Assembly (NCBI GenBank): GCA_947502835.1 | Contig: CANNBJ010000002.1 | Span: 124,001 to 188,000 of the forward strand | Origin: Bdellovibrionales bacterium | GTDB taxonomy: Bacteria > Bdellovibrionota > UBA1018 > CAIMNF01 | Reading direction: 5' to 3' | DNA length: 64,000 nucleotides | In this document: positions 34,847 through 43,075 of the stretch, in pieces | Layout of the letters: each line of letters starts with the position of its first letter | Position numbering within the stretch: the stretch's first letter is position 1 | Position numbers and translations under genes: made by a program | The notes under the pieces: generated by a model | Told to the model about the DNA's origin: nothing | Seen by the model: only the letters and a program-made list of their open reading frames with translations | The model's database searches: none

Positions 34847-35506
34847 TCACCTTCCCTCCCATTCGGGAGCGTCGTTCCTCAAGTCATTGAGGTATTTTTG
34901 CCAGGAGTCGTTATTGTTGCCTTGATCATCCAAGGAAAGCTTTCCAATCACAGTTGAATTTCTGCAATTGTCGCGAACCCGCTGAGCCAAGGCATCGGAA
35001 ATCCGCACCGGGGGCTTTCTCTTCAGGCAGGTGGCTTTAATCTCGTTTTTCACAGCTTCGTTGTCCTCTTCACTGTGGCTGTACTCATCGCCATGCGACT
35101 GCGTCTGAAGGGCCGAAAAACTGGAAAAATGATAACAGTCTTTTCCTGTGATTCTCACACTTGATGCATTTCCTTTTGCGTCATAGGTAAAGAAATCAAT
35201 GAACGCCAAGCCGCACTTGTGGTTGGGATTGAGAACAAACGTGACATCCCTCTTGCTGTTCTTGGTGTGGGAAATAATGGGGTACATGGTAATCCCCGCT
35301 TTGGAGTGGTACACCCGCGCCACTCCCTTCGGAGTTGTTACCTTGAAATCCTCGTAACCGCTCTTCAATCCTTTGCGTGCAGTTGCCTCCGCATCTGCAC
35401 CCCAGATTCCGACCAACTTGGTGACACTATCGGAACAAGCGATCTCGGCACGGGACTCGGCTTGAAAAACCTGAGAAATCAGAACTAACGCAAGAAGCAC
35501 CTTCAT
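34847..35506 (-). CDS. Predicted secreted protein with conserved-looking Cys, unknown function
   Basis: The 219-residue protein has a signal peptide (MKVLLALVLISQVFQAESRA). The mature part has six or so Cys (ACSDS, HKCGLAF, GKDCYHF, ATCLKRK, DNCRNS), consistent with periplasmic disulfides, and beta-rich segments around ITMYPIISHTKNSKRDVTF. No domain was recognised. It lies 136 nt upstream of the barrel gene on the same strand and is divergent from the 98-residue gene at 35691. Confidence 0.65.
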   Translation of the reverse strand: MKVLLALVLISQVFQAESRAEIACSDSVTKLVGIWGADAEATARKGLKSGYEDFKVTTPKGVARVYHSKAGITMYPIISHTKNSKRDVTFVLNPNHKCGLAFIDFFTYDAKGNASSVRITGKDCYHFSSFSALQTQSHGDEYSHSEEDNEAVKNEIKATCLKRKPPVRISDALAQRVRDNCRNSTVIGKLSLDDQGNNNDSWQKYLNDLRNDAPEWEGR

Positions 35507-35545
35507 TCCAAAAAAATATCACTCCTCAAGGCACGCCTCAATCAC

Positions 35546-35573
35546 CGATGCAGGGTAGGCAATCATTGCATCG
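35546..35573. repeat. Inverted repeat in the divergent promoter region
   Basis: CGATGCA and TGCATCG are perfect 7-bp arms separated by 14 nt, in the 184-bp gap between the divergent genes at 35506 and 35691. The 28-bp span is compatible with a dimeric repressor site covering two helical turns. Confidence 0.35.
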
Positions 35574-35690
35574 TCGGCAGCACTCGATCGTCAAAACACT
35601 GTCAAAACCACCAGGCTTATTTTTCTCATGCAGGACTCAGAATCCTCCGAAATGTAAAGAACAACCCTGCTTAACCAAGGAGACCATTGA

Positions 35691-35987
35691 ATGAGCAAGA
35701 AAAAAGGAAAATTCGACCTGACACGCATCGTGCACGAAGGCTATTTGAAAGACGGTGAGACGATTTTTTTTGTGAGCAATCCTTCATTGACCGCGAAGGT
35801 GCAGAAACAACCAAACGGGGAGTTCAAGATCTGGACAAACGAAGGAACCACCACGGTTCATGCATTCGCCGTGAAATGTCTCGGCTCGGAGCCACCTGAA
35901 CATGCATCAAGATGGTTTCGGAATGAAAAAGGCGCAACACTCTATCAACTTTGGCACATGGCTGAGGGTGAGGAAATGGCCGCCTGA
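35691..35987 (+). CDS. Small conserved-looking protein, RAMA-like
   Basis: The 98-residue cytoplasmic protein is preceded by AAGGAG at 8 nt. The sequence (LTRIVHEGYLKDGETIFFVS, then KIWTNEGTTTVHAFAVKCLG) resembles the RAMA-type fold, a small beta domain found near restriction methylases: 'L..I..G.L..GE.L......A.V...G.......G......A'. The similarity is weak and judged by eye. It is followed by a strong terminator and is probably monocistronic. Confidence 0.65.
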   Translation: MSKKKGKFDLTRIVHEGYLKDGETIFFVSNPSLTAKVQKQPNGEFKIWTNEGTTTVHAFAVKCLGSEPPEHASRWFRNEKGATLYQLWHMAEGEEMAA

Positions 35988-36011
35988 TCCAGCTTGGTGA
36001 TCATTCAAAAA

Positions 36012-36047
36012 CAAAAGCTCCTCCGGATCATTCCTGAGGGGCTTTTG
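36012..36047. terminator. Bidirectional terminator between the 98-residue gene and ruvB
   Basis: CAAAAGCTCCTC pairs with GAGGGGCTTTTG over 12 positions (one G-T wobble) around a 12-nt loop. On the minus strand it is followed by TTTTTG, directly after the ruvB stop. Confidence 0.85.
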
Positions 36048-36048
36048 T

Positions 36049-37071
36049 CTATAGAAGAGTCCTAGGCGGAAACCCGAGGTGCGTGAACGCCAGATGCGTG
36101 GCCACTCGACCCCTTGGCGTTCGCTGAATGAATCCCTCTTGAACAAGAAATGGCTCGTACACATCCTCAAGAGTGTCTCTTTCTTCAGAAACCACACTCG
36201 AGAGAGTTTCAATTCCGACCGGTCCGCCGTCGAATTTTTCAATCATGGCGGTAAGCAGCTTTCGATCCATGGAATCAAGCCCCCGCTGATCGATCTCAAA
36301 CAGATTCAGCGCTTCATTTGCGGTCTTTTGATCAATGGAGAATCCGGTGACCTGCTTGAACTTCACTTGGGCGAAATCCCGCACACGTCGTATCAGGCGA
36401 TTTGCAATCCTCGGGGTTCCTCTTGCGCGGGTGGCGATCTCAAGCGCTCCCTCAGGGGTAATTTCGACATTCATGATCCGTGCGGAACGGACCACAATTT
36501 TGGCGAGATCCATGGGTGAATAGAAATCGAGTCTCATTTCCACCCCGAACCGACCCCTGAGCGGACTCGACAACAACCCCGTTCTCGTTGTGGCTCCTAC
36601 CAAGGTGAACTTTGGAAGGTCGATCCGGATTGTGCGGGCGCTCGGACCCTGCCCGATGATCAAATCCAGTTTGTAATCCTCCATCGCTCCGTACAGAACT
36701 TCTTCGATTGCCATGTGCAAGCGATGAATCTCATCAATGAACAACACATCTCCCGGCTGAAGATTGGTGAGGATCGCCGCTAGATCGCCCTTTTTTTCAA
36801 CCGTAGGACCGGTGACCACATGAATCTGAGATCCCATCTCGCGCGCAATGATCTGGGCAAGAGTGGTTTTTCCCAAGCCTGGCGGTCCGGCGAGAAGAAC
36901 GTGATCAAGCGCATCACCGCGTTGCTTTGCGGCCTTGATGAAAAGCTCGATTTTTTCACGTACTGCATCTTGACCGATGTATTCCTCGAGCGCTTGGGGC
37001 CTGAGCGTTTGCTCAACCTGCACTTCGTTGGATTCCTGATGCACACGGGGATTCAGCTCACGATTCTCCAT
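36049..37071 (-). CDS. ruvB: Holliday junction branch-migration ATPase RuvB
   Basis: The 340-residue AAA+ motor has Walker [17 protein letters not shown] near residue 60, Walker [10 protein letters not shown] near 110, sensor 1 [19 protein letters not shown] and the C-terminal winged helix ([16 protein letters not shown]). With RuvA it drives branch migration of Holliday junctions. It is the last gene of the ruvC-ruvA-ruvB run, 2 nt after ruvA. Confidence 0.98.
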   Translation of the reverse strand: MENRELNPRVHQESNEVQVEQTLRPQALEEYIGQDAVREKIELFIKAAKQRGDALDHVLLAGPPGLGKTTLAQIIAREMGSQIHVVTGPTVEKKGDLAAILTNLQPGDVLFIDEIHRLHMAIEEVLYGAMEDYKLDLIIGQGPSARTIRIDLPKFTLVGATTRTGLLSSPLRGRFGVEMRLDFYSPMDLAKIVVRSARIMNVEITPEGALEIATRARGTPRIANRLIRRVRDFAQVKFKQVTGFSIDQKTANEALNLFEIDQRGLDSMDRKLLTAMIEKFDGGPVGIETLSSVVSEERDTLEDVYEPFLVQEGFIQRTPRGRVATHLAFTHLGFPPRTLL

Positions 37072-37073
37072 GG

Positions 37074-37742
37074 TCAGGCTCCTCCCTGAAGCGCGAATTT
37101 CACCACATCTTCAACTCTCTCGAGTTTGAGCTCTTTCTTGAAGGCGGCCTCAACCATCTGTTTGGCCTGGATCTCTTTGAACCCCAGACCCTGAAGGGCA
37201 AGATACGCTTCGATGAAGAGCTTGCTCCCGCGATCGATCGCACCTTCCGCAGTTGCCCCTGCCGCCTGGCCTGTGGAGGCACGATCCTTTGCCGACCTGC
37301 CTCGAAGAATGCCCGATTCGATCTTCTTTTGTATTCCGTCCTTGAGCTCGAGAATCATCCGCTCTGCGGTCTTCTTTCCAACTCCCGAAATGGAGGTCAA
37401 TCCCGCCTTGTCCTCCGAGAGAATCATCTCAATGAGGTTTCCATCGTCTGTGTGAGAAAGTAGAGCCAAGGCCATTTTCGGTCCGACCCCTGAAACAGAG
37501 AGGAGAGTGGTAAAGAGATTCTTCTCGAAGCTGCCAAGAAACCCGTAAAGGTCAAAAGCATCCTCGCGCACGTGGGAGTACACATGAACTGCGGCGCGAT
37601 CACCGGGAATCAAGGTTTCATAGCGGGGATGATCAGGTGTCTTTACCTGATACCCCACGAAGCCCTGGCCGGCACTGCCCACCAGAACAATCATTTCGCC
37701 ATTTTGCCGCTCTTTGATGATTCCCTCGAGATATGCCAACAT
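37074..37742 (-). CDS. ruvA: Holliday junction-binding protein RuvA
   Basis: The 222-residue protein has an N-terminal OB fold ([19 protein letters not shown]), helix-hairpin-helix motifs ([17 protein letters not shown] and [19 protein letters not shown]) and a C-terminal three-helix domain that contacts RuvB ([18 protein letters not shown]). The linker between domains II and III is about 20 residues longer than in E. coli and Ala/Gly-rich. Confidence 0.97.
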   Translation of the reverse strand: MLAYLEGIIKERQNGEMIVLVGSAGQGFVGYQVKTPDHPRYETLIPGDRAAVHVYSHVREDAFDLYGFLGSFEKNLFTTLLSVSGVGPKMALALLSHTDDGNLIEMILSEDKAGLTSISGVGKKTAERMILELKDGIQKKIESGILRGRSAKDRASTGQAAGATAEGAIDRGSKLFIEAYLALQGLGFKEIQAKQMVEAAFKKELKLERVEDVVKFALQGGA

Positions 37743-37773
37743 GGGCTCATCATGACGCGAATGCCAGGAGTTT

Positions 37774-38361
37774 TCAACGCTTCATTGGACGGCTCGTTGC
37801 GAGGGCAGCCTGAGCGACATCCTTCAGGCTGCGGCCGGCGCGGGTAGGGGATTGACCGCGGATTTCAGAGGTTTTCGAACCAATCGCATGAGCAACCGCA
37901 AGGGCAAGGGCGTCGGATGCATCCGCGGTCGCAAAGTCCTGGGCACCGAGCATCAAGGTCAACATTTTTGCAACCTGCTCCTTGTCCGCCCGCCCGTGTC
38001 CTGTAATCACGCTTTTTACTTCCGTCACACTGTACTCATGAATTTCAAGATCATGAACCGCCGCCGTAAGCAACACAACCCCGCGGGCCTGCCCCAATTT
38101 AAGTGCGGAAACTGCGTTTTTCGCGAAAAAAACCTTCTCCACGGCCATGACTTGGGGTCGATACTGCTGGATCACCTCGGAAAGCTTGATGTGGATTTCC
38201 TTGAGACGCGACGGAGTGGTCTCGTCGACAGGAATGTCCTTGTATTCCTTGTGATACAGCTGGATGGTTCCGTGATCCACGACACGGATCCGGTTCCCGG
38301 TTTTTTCAACCAAACCGTAACCCAACAAACGGGATCCGGGATCGACCCCGAGAATGATCAT
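37774..38361 (-). CDS. ruvC: Holliday junction resolvase RuvC
   Basis: The 195-residue endonuclease starts MIILGVDPGSRLLGYGLV with the first catalytic Asp. The second is the Glu of MAVEKVFFAKNAVSALKLGQARGV, and the last are in TADASDALALAVAHA (Asp pair). All four acidic residues appear present. The C-terminal tail is about 20 residues longer than usual. Its ATG overlaps the stop of the preceding serine-palmitoyltransferase-like gene (ATGA). Confidence 0.97.
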   Translation of the reverse strand: MIILGVDPGSRLLGYGLVEKTGNRIRVVDHGTIQLYHKEYKDIPVDETTPSRLKEIHIKLSEVIQQYRPQVMAVEKVFFAKNAVSALKLGQARGVVLLTAAVHDLEIHEYSVTEVKSVITGHGRADKEQVAKMLTLMLGAQDFATADASDALALAVAHAIGSKTSEIRGQSPTRAGRSLKDVAQAALATSRPMKR

Positions 38362-39623
38362 AGAACAGCGTGGTGACCGAAATTCTCAACAGCGATCCGC
38401 TTCAAACGCTCTGTCGCCTCGTTGCTTCCCAGGATCCCAAACTCGCGACCCACCTTTTCAAGATGCTCGAGAGCATAATCAAGATCATCTTTTGTATGGG
38501 AGGCCATGTAGCTGGTCCGAATCAGGGAGCATCCTTCCGGAACCGCGGGACGAACCACCGGAGTCACAAACACTCCTTCGGCACAAAGCTTCTGGGTCAT
38601 CGCAAACGAGGCTGCATCATCACCGATCAAAAGAGGAATGATCGGGGTGCGGCTGTTCAGAGTGTTGTACCCCATGGCCTTCAGGTTTTTGCTCATATAT
38701 GCGGCGTTTTTGCGAAGGTGCTCGAGGTGTTCAGGCTCGCTTTCCATGATGTCGAGGCACTTCAACACTGTGGCCGTTGCCGCGGGGGACATCGCCGCAG
38801 AGAACATGAAGGGGCGGGCTTTGTGCTTGATGTAATGAACCACATCCGAGGTACCCGCAATGAATCCACCAATCGATGCAAAAGATTTGGAGAAGGTCCC
38901 CATCACAAGATCGACGTCCTTGTGCATGCCGAAATGCTGGCCTGTTCCTTCGCCCTTGGGTCCAAGAACCCCGAGCGCATGGGCATCATCCACATACACC
39001 TTGCAATTGTACTTCTTGCCGAGCTCGACAATCCCCGGAAGATTGAGAATGTCTCCTGACATTGAGAAGACCCCGTCTGCGATGATCAAGGCACCATCGT
39101 ACTTTTCACGGGTTGCCTTGAGGATCCGCTCGAGGTCCTCCATGTCATTGTGCTTGAATCGAAGCGTGTCGCCCAAGGCAACCTGCGTTCCTTCAACAAT
39201 GGATGCATGATTCTCCCGGTCACTGTAAATGACATCGCTTCGCCCGATCAATGCGCCAAGGGTTCCCTGGTTCACAAAAAATCCGGTGGAAAAACAAAGT
39301 GCCGCCTCTTTCCCGACGAACTTGGCAAGGCGATCCTCCAGCTGTTCATGGAGGTCAAGGTTGCCATTCAGGAATCTTGAACCGGTACATCCGGTGCCGT
39401 ACTTTTCAATGGCGTCCTTCGCCGCTTCCATGACGCGAGGATCATGGGTAAGTCCAAGATAATTGTTCGAACCGATCATCACTTGGCGCTTTCCACCCGT
39501 GACAACGTTGTTTCCGGTGGATGCTGTGATCGCTCGGAAATAGGGATACAAACCCATTGCCTGAAGCTTCTTTGCATCCTCGAACTTGTAACACTTTGAA
39601 AACAGATCACCCGTTGAACTCAT
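38358..39623 (-). CDS. spt: Serine palmitoyltransferase-like alpha-oxoamine synthase
   Basis: The protein has 421 residues from ATG 39623, which has GGAAAGG 6 nt upstream; an ATG 15 nt earlier uses up that site. It is a fold-type I PLP enzyme: GSNNYLGLTHDPRV, GTGCTGSRFLNGNLDLH, SDRENHASIVEG, VDDAHALGVLG and the PLP-Lys in GTFSKSFASIGGF. The TFSKS.AS.GGF form is that of serine palmitoyltransferase rather than BioF or Kbl. SPT condenses serine with palmitoyl-CoA, the first step of sphingolipid synthesis. It heads an operon with ruvCAB and has a good sigma-70-type promoter. Kbl-type activity remains an alternative. Confidence 0.8.
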   Translation of the reverse strand: MSSTGDLFSKCYKFEDAKKLQAMGLYPYFRAITASTGNNVVTGGKRQVMIGSNNYLGLTHDPRVMEAAKDAIEKYGTGCTGSRFLNGNLDLHEQLEDRLAKFVGKEAALCFSTGFFVNQGTLGALIGRSDVIYSDRENHASIVEGTQVALGDTLRFKHNDMEDLERILKATREKYDGALIIADGVFSMSGDILNLPGIVELGKKYNCKVYVDDAHALGVLGPKGEGTGQHFGMHKDVDLVMGTFSKSFASIGGFIAGTSDVVHYIKHKARPFMFSAAMSPAATATVLKCLDIMESEPEHLEHLRKNAAYMSKNLKAMGYNTLNSRTPIIPLLIGDDAASFAMTQKLCAEGVFVTPVVRPAVPEGCSLIRTSYMASHTKDDLDYALEHLEKVGREFGILGSNEATERLKRIAVENFGHHAVL

Positions 39624-39646
39624 AAAATGCCTTTCCAATTCAAGTG

Positions 39647-39676
39647 GTTATAATACATGACCGCTTTGTTTTGCAA
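39647..39676 (-). promoter_or_regulatory. Sigma-70-type promoter of the SPT-ruvCAB operon
   Basis: On the minus strand TTGCAA (39676-39671) is separated by 18 nt from TATAAC (39652-39647), 24 nt before the ATG at 39623. It is the best match to a housekeeping promoter in the window. Confidence 0.6.
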
Positions 39677-39738
39677 CTTAAATCCAGAACATTGCATTAT
39701 TTGATTAAAATGATACACTAATAACGGGAGATAACCAC

Positions 39739-40068
39739 TTGATCCATAAAGTAAATCGACCCGAATTCCGGTTGGTGGTGAATTCGACAAAATCCACCCA
39801 GAATGACCCCGGCTCAAGCCAAGGGGGCGGGGTGGCCTATGAAGGCCTCCCTGACAAGGGGGAAAGCCGGGACCAAGGGAATAGGGATGACGAGGGGAGT
39901 GCCGAAGACGAACGAAAAGCTCGCCGGGGGCTCCTTGAGTTCGGAGAGCTCGTCCTGGAGCTTCAGGGGGTAAAGAGAGAACCTCAACCCAATCCGGGAC
40001 TGACCACGCAGTACCAAAGAGAAGGCTCCGTCACGAAGGGACTCCTCCTGAACAAAAAAGCGGAATGA
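39739..40068 (+). CDS. Doubtful 109-residue hydrophilic protein
   Basis: A TTG start with GGGAG 9 nt upstream opens 109 codons, giving a Gly/Glu/Asp/Arg-rich, probably disordered protein (DQGNRDDEGSAEDERKARRG) with a more ordered segment LLEFGELVLELQGVKREP. Supporting it are a purine-rich sense strand, a possible promoter (TTGCAT-N16-TACACT) and a clean divergent/convergent position. Against it are the rare start, low complexity and an equally long frame on the opposite strand. Confidence 0.3.
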   Translation: MIHKVNRPEFRLVVNSTKSTQNDPGSSQGGGVAYEGLPDKGESRDQGNRDDEGSAEDERKARRGLLEFGELVLELQGVKREPQPNPGLTTQYQREGSVTKGLLLNKKAE

Positions 40069-40096
40069 ATTCTTTGAAGAAGGACGGCTGCCAGTT

Positions 40097-43069
40097 TCAA
40101 CGTCGATACTGGTCATAATCCGTCCGATCCGGGGCGTCCGGAGCAAGATCGAGATACCCCTGGAAAAATTGTCGCGCTTTTTCCGGATCGCCGCTATCCC
40201 GGTAGGCCAAGCCCATCTTTTTGTAAATATCCGGATTCCCCCGATCAAGCGCCATCGCGGACTGATACAATGCGATCGCCGAGGAATATTGGCGTTTGAG
40301 ATAGTTGGCGTATCCCGCTCCTACCTTGGCCTGGGCATTTCTCGGATTCAACTCCATCGCCTTCTTGAAACTCTTGAAAGCTTCCTCCAAATTGCCGGCC
40401 CTTGTCTGGATATTTCCCTGTTCAGTCCATGCAGCATCCATTCGCGGGTTCAACTTGATTTCGGAGGCCAACTCCCGAAGCGCATCCTTTACCCTTCCCA
40501 TCTTGCCGAACATGATGGCCCGTTTATAGTGCAGCTCGGGAAACCTCGGGGAGACCTGAAAAACCTTGTCGAGTTCGGCTTCTGCTTTCTCGAAATTGGA
40601 GTCCGTGACAAAAATCTCAAATCTCTTGAGATAGCCATAGGGATCGGAAACCTTCCGATCCGAGTAGCCTCTCAAGGCATCCAGCGCCTGGTCCTTCACA
40701 TCTTTTTTGACCAGCATCTGTCGAAGGTAAAGGTCACCTTCTATTTTGTAGGACTCAGGGTAATCTGGATCGACAGACTTGGCCTGTTCAATGAACTGAA
40801 GACTTTTCTCGTCCTCATATGCAAGAAAATAAAGATCGGCAATTCCTGCAAGAAGGTCGGCTCTTGCCTTGGGAAGTTTGGTCAACTCCTCCTGCACCCG
40901 AGCCACCGCAGCCTCAATTCCATCGGTCTTCAACATGCATTTCGCGGATCCCATGATGGCACGCAGGGAAAATGGATCAAGTCGTTGGGCCAAGGAGTAG
41001 AAGAACTGGGCATCCCGGCACTCTCCGGCCTCACGCATGACATCCGCATAGGAAGAGTAAACGTCCGTATCAATGGTGTCGCGCGACATCGCCTTTCGAT
41101 AAAACATGACGGCGGCCTTGAGATTGTTCTGATGAAGAGCGAGATCACCCGCAAGCCGATCCACCGAACTCTTCAACTTCGGATGCGTGCGGTATTTCGC
41201 AAGACTCTTCTCGGCCTCCTCCCACTCATGGTTCTGAATCAGGGCATCGATCATCTTGATCGCAATTTCCCCGGAGTCGGGATTGATCTTCAGTGCCTTC
41301 TTGTAATTGGTTTGGGCCCGCAGGAACTCTCCACCCTTGTAAAGCAGGTCACCCATTTTCTCAAAGGGAACCGTCGAATCGGAGAAGGCATCCTGTGCCT
41401 GAAAAAAAACGGATTTCGCCTCATGAATCCTTCCCGCCTTGAGGTCCCGCTCTCCCTGAAGCACAAGCGCATACATTTGGGCGAGCTTCTGGTATTTCGG
41501 GTTCTTTCCGGAACTTGAAAGAAGCGAGTAGTACTCCAACCGCAAAGTCTCGTTCCTTGGATCGATCGAAATTGCAACCTCCAGGGTCTTGATTGCGCCC
41601 TCGACATTCTGGTCGATCAAAAAAATCTTGGATCGGTAGATCAGTGATTCCACATACTCACTCGGACTTTGATAGCTCGGGTTCGCAACAAGGAAACCCA
41701 CATCCCCTTCGCGCTTCTTCAGCTCGCCCTTTTTTTCACTGATTCGAACCAAGCCAAGTCTTGCCTTGGCATGGTACTTCGAAAGAGAAAGTGCTCTGCC
41801 GTATTCGGCTTCCGCTTCGTCGAATTCCTTGTTTTCCTCATGAAGGTGGCCGCGCAAATAGTAGAGCCTCGGGATCTTCAAGGCACTTGCCGGGATCAAG
41901 TTCAGGTACTTCATCGCACTCGAGTACTCACCTTTGAGCGAGTAGAGCCAGCTCAGGTAAAAATACAATGCGGGATCGAACTTTCCTGTTCTCTTTGAGT
42001 GCTCAACCAAGCGCTGAATTCCCGCGTCGTATCGGCCCTGAACGGCTAGAAACTCCACCTCCGCAAGAAGTGTTTCCACCAGGTCCAGCTGTTTTGAACT
42101 GGAAAGGTCGATCAGCTTCTTGATGACTGAAAAAGTGAACTCGTCCTTGTTCGACGACTCAATCAGGTTCAAGTAACTTGACGCAAGCATTGCCAGCGCC
42201 TTCACATTCTGCGAATCAACACTCAGCGCCTTGTGAAACACGGTCGCAGCATTGCGGTAACCCTGAACATGATCTTCGGCATAGAAGGCCAACCCGCGGT
42301 CATAGATCTTCGAGCCGGCCTCGGGGTCCGGCCTGTCCGCACCGGAGGCCGGGAGCTTTGGCCGAATGGGAACCATTTGCACCTTTGGGCGGGATCCCTG
42401 CATGGCATCCTCATCATCCTCGACAATGAGTTCGTAAAACAGGTATCCAAGACAAAGAAAGCCGAGGAGCCCCACGCCAGGGAGGAGCTTTTTTCCGCTC
42501 TTTCTGCCTCCCGAAAGATCCTTTGAGATGAGCTCTTTCGGTCGTTCGAGCACGACAGTCTTCTCCGAAGAGGTCCTGAGACTCGAAAAATCGTCCATGG
42601 GCACTGGTTCGATGGCCTGAGGCGCTGGTGTGCCCGGTGCTTGGGCGATCCCTGTCTTTGTCACCTCTTGAATTCGCGTTCTCTGATTCTCCGGCAAGGC
42701 ACTCAGCCGGGTGTTGAGCTGAGTGCTTTCATCCCCTGCAAACTCGTTTCGTTCGGTCCGAGCAGTTTCACCCGCGGGGTCAATCGGACTCGTTTTGATG
42801 AGGATCGATTTCGTGGGGTCGAGAGGGGTTACGCTTTCTTGCCGGGGTTCGACACCACTCGTGGTTTGCTCGCGCACGGGTGCAGTATCCCGGAAAAGAC
42901 CCTCAAACTCGGGATAGTCCTTCACCTCAAGCGCGAACTTCGCAGGATACAAGGAAAGCTCGTCGTTCTCCTTGAGCTCTCCGCTTTTAATTCGCCTGAT
43001 GATTTGTTCCGTACTGAGAGGGGTGCTCGAATTCCCGTCCCGGTATCGGATCACATACAATTTCGCCAT
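40097..43069 (-). CDS. Large TPR protein with N-terminal GYF-like domain and membrane anchor
   Basis: This 990-residue protein starts with a GYF_2-like domain (KLYVIRYRDGNSSTPLSTEQ, residues 3-60). A disordered Thr/Glu/Pro-rich stretch follows, then a single membrane helix near residue 205 (LLPGVGLLGFLCLGYLFYEL), and from about 250 to the end at least 15 tetratricopeptide repeats such as RGHLHEENKEFDEAEAEYGRAL and AGYANYLKRQYSSAIALYQSAM. The topology suggests a cytoplasmic GYF-like domain and periplasmic TPR solenoid. It starts 6 nt after nuoN, so it is the last gene of the complex I transcript and could be an assembly or scaffolding factor; that link is inferred from position only. Confidence 0.85.
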   Translation of the reverse strand: MAKLYVIRYRDGNSSTPLSTEQIIRRIKSGELKENDELSLYPAKFALEVKDYPEFEGLFRDTAPVREQTTSGVEPRQESVTPLDPTKSILIKTSPIDPAGETARTERNEFAGDESTQLNTRLSALPENQRTRIQEVTKTGIAQAPGTPAPQAIEPVPMDDFSSLRTSSEKTVVLERPKELISKDLSGGRKSGKKLLPGVGLLGFLCLGYLFYELIVEDDEDAMQGSRPKVQMVPIRPKLPASGADRPDPEAGSKIYDRGLAFYAEDHVQGYRNAATVFHKALSVDSQNVKALAMLASSYLNLIESSNKDEFTFSVIKKLIDLSSSKQLDLVETLLAEVEFLAVQGRYDAGIQRLVEHSKRTGKFDPALYFYLSWLYSLKGEYSSAMKYLNLIPASALKIPRLYYLRGHLHEENKEFDEAEAEYGRALSLSKYHAKARLGLVRISEKKGELKKREGDVGFLVANPSYQSPSEYVESLIYRSKIFLIDQNVEGAIKTLEVAISIDPRNETLRLEYYSLLSSSGKNPKYQKLAQMYALVLQGERDLKAGRIHEAKSVFFQAQDAFSDSTVPFEKMGDLLYKGGEFLRAQTNYKKALKINPDSGEIAIKMIDALIQNHEWEEAEKSLAKYRTHPKLKSSVDRLAGDLALHQNNLKAAVMFYRKAMSRDTIDTDVYSSYADVMREAGECRDAQFFYSLAQRLDPFSLRAIMGSAKCMLKTDGIEAAVARVQEELTKLPKARADLLAGIADLYFLAYEDEKSLQFIEQAKSVDPDYPESYKIEGDLYLRQMLVKKDVKDQALDALRGYSDRKVSDPYGYLKRFEIFVTDSNFEKAEAELDKVFQVSPRFPELHYKRAIMFGKMGRVKDALRELASEIKLNPRMDAAWTEQGNIQTRAGNLEEAFKSFKKAMELNPRNAQAKVGAGYANYLKRQYSSAIALYQSAMALDRGNPDIYKKMGLAYRDSGDPEKARQFFQGYLDLAPDAPDRTDYDQYRR

Positions 43070-43075
43070 TTTCCC

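Larger units (their letters stand above)
39624..40096. other. Region between the SPT-like gene and the TPR gene
   Basis: This 473-bp stretch has no confident gene. The first 115 bp are AT-rich and hold a promoter towards the SPT-like gene and possibly one towards the right (TTGCAT...TACACT, then GGGAG). The remainder is open in one frame on each strand (see the entry at 39739 and the rejected minus-strand frame). No terminator was found for either neighbouring operon. Confidence 0.5.

Noticed and set aside
39814-40116. A 100-codon minus-strand frame (MTSIDVETGSRPSSK...) overlapping the end of the TPR gene by 20 nt.
   Set aside because: It has no ribosome site of its own, its sense strand is pyrimidine-rich unlike genes here, and the tail (VIPIPLVPAFPL) looks like a shadow. 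It cannot be fully excluded, because it could be coupled to the TPR gene.
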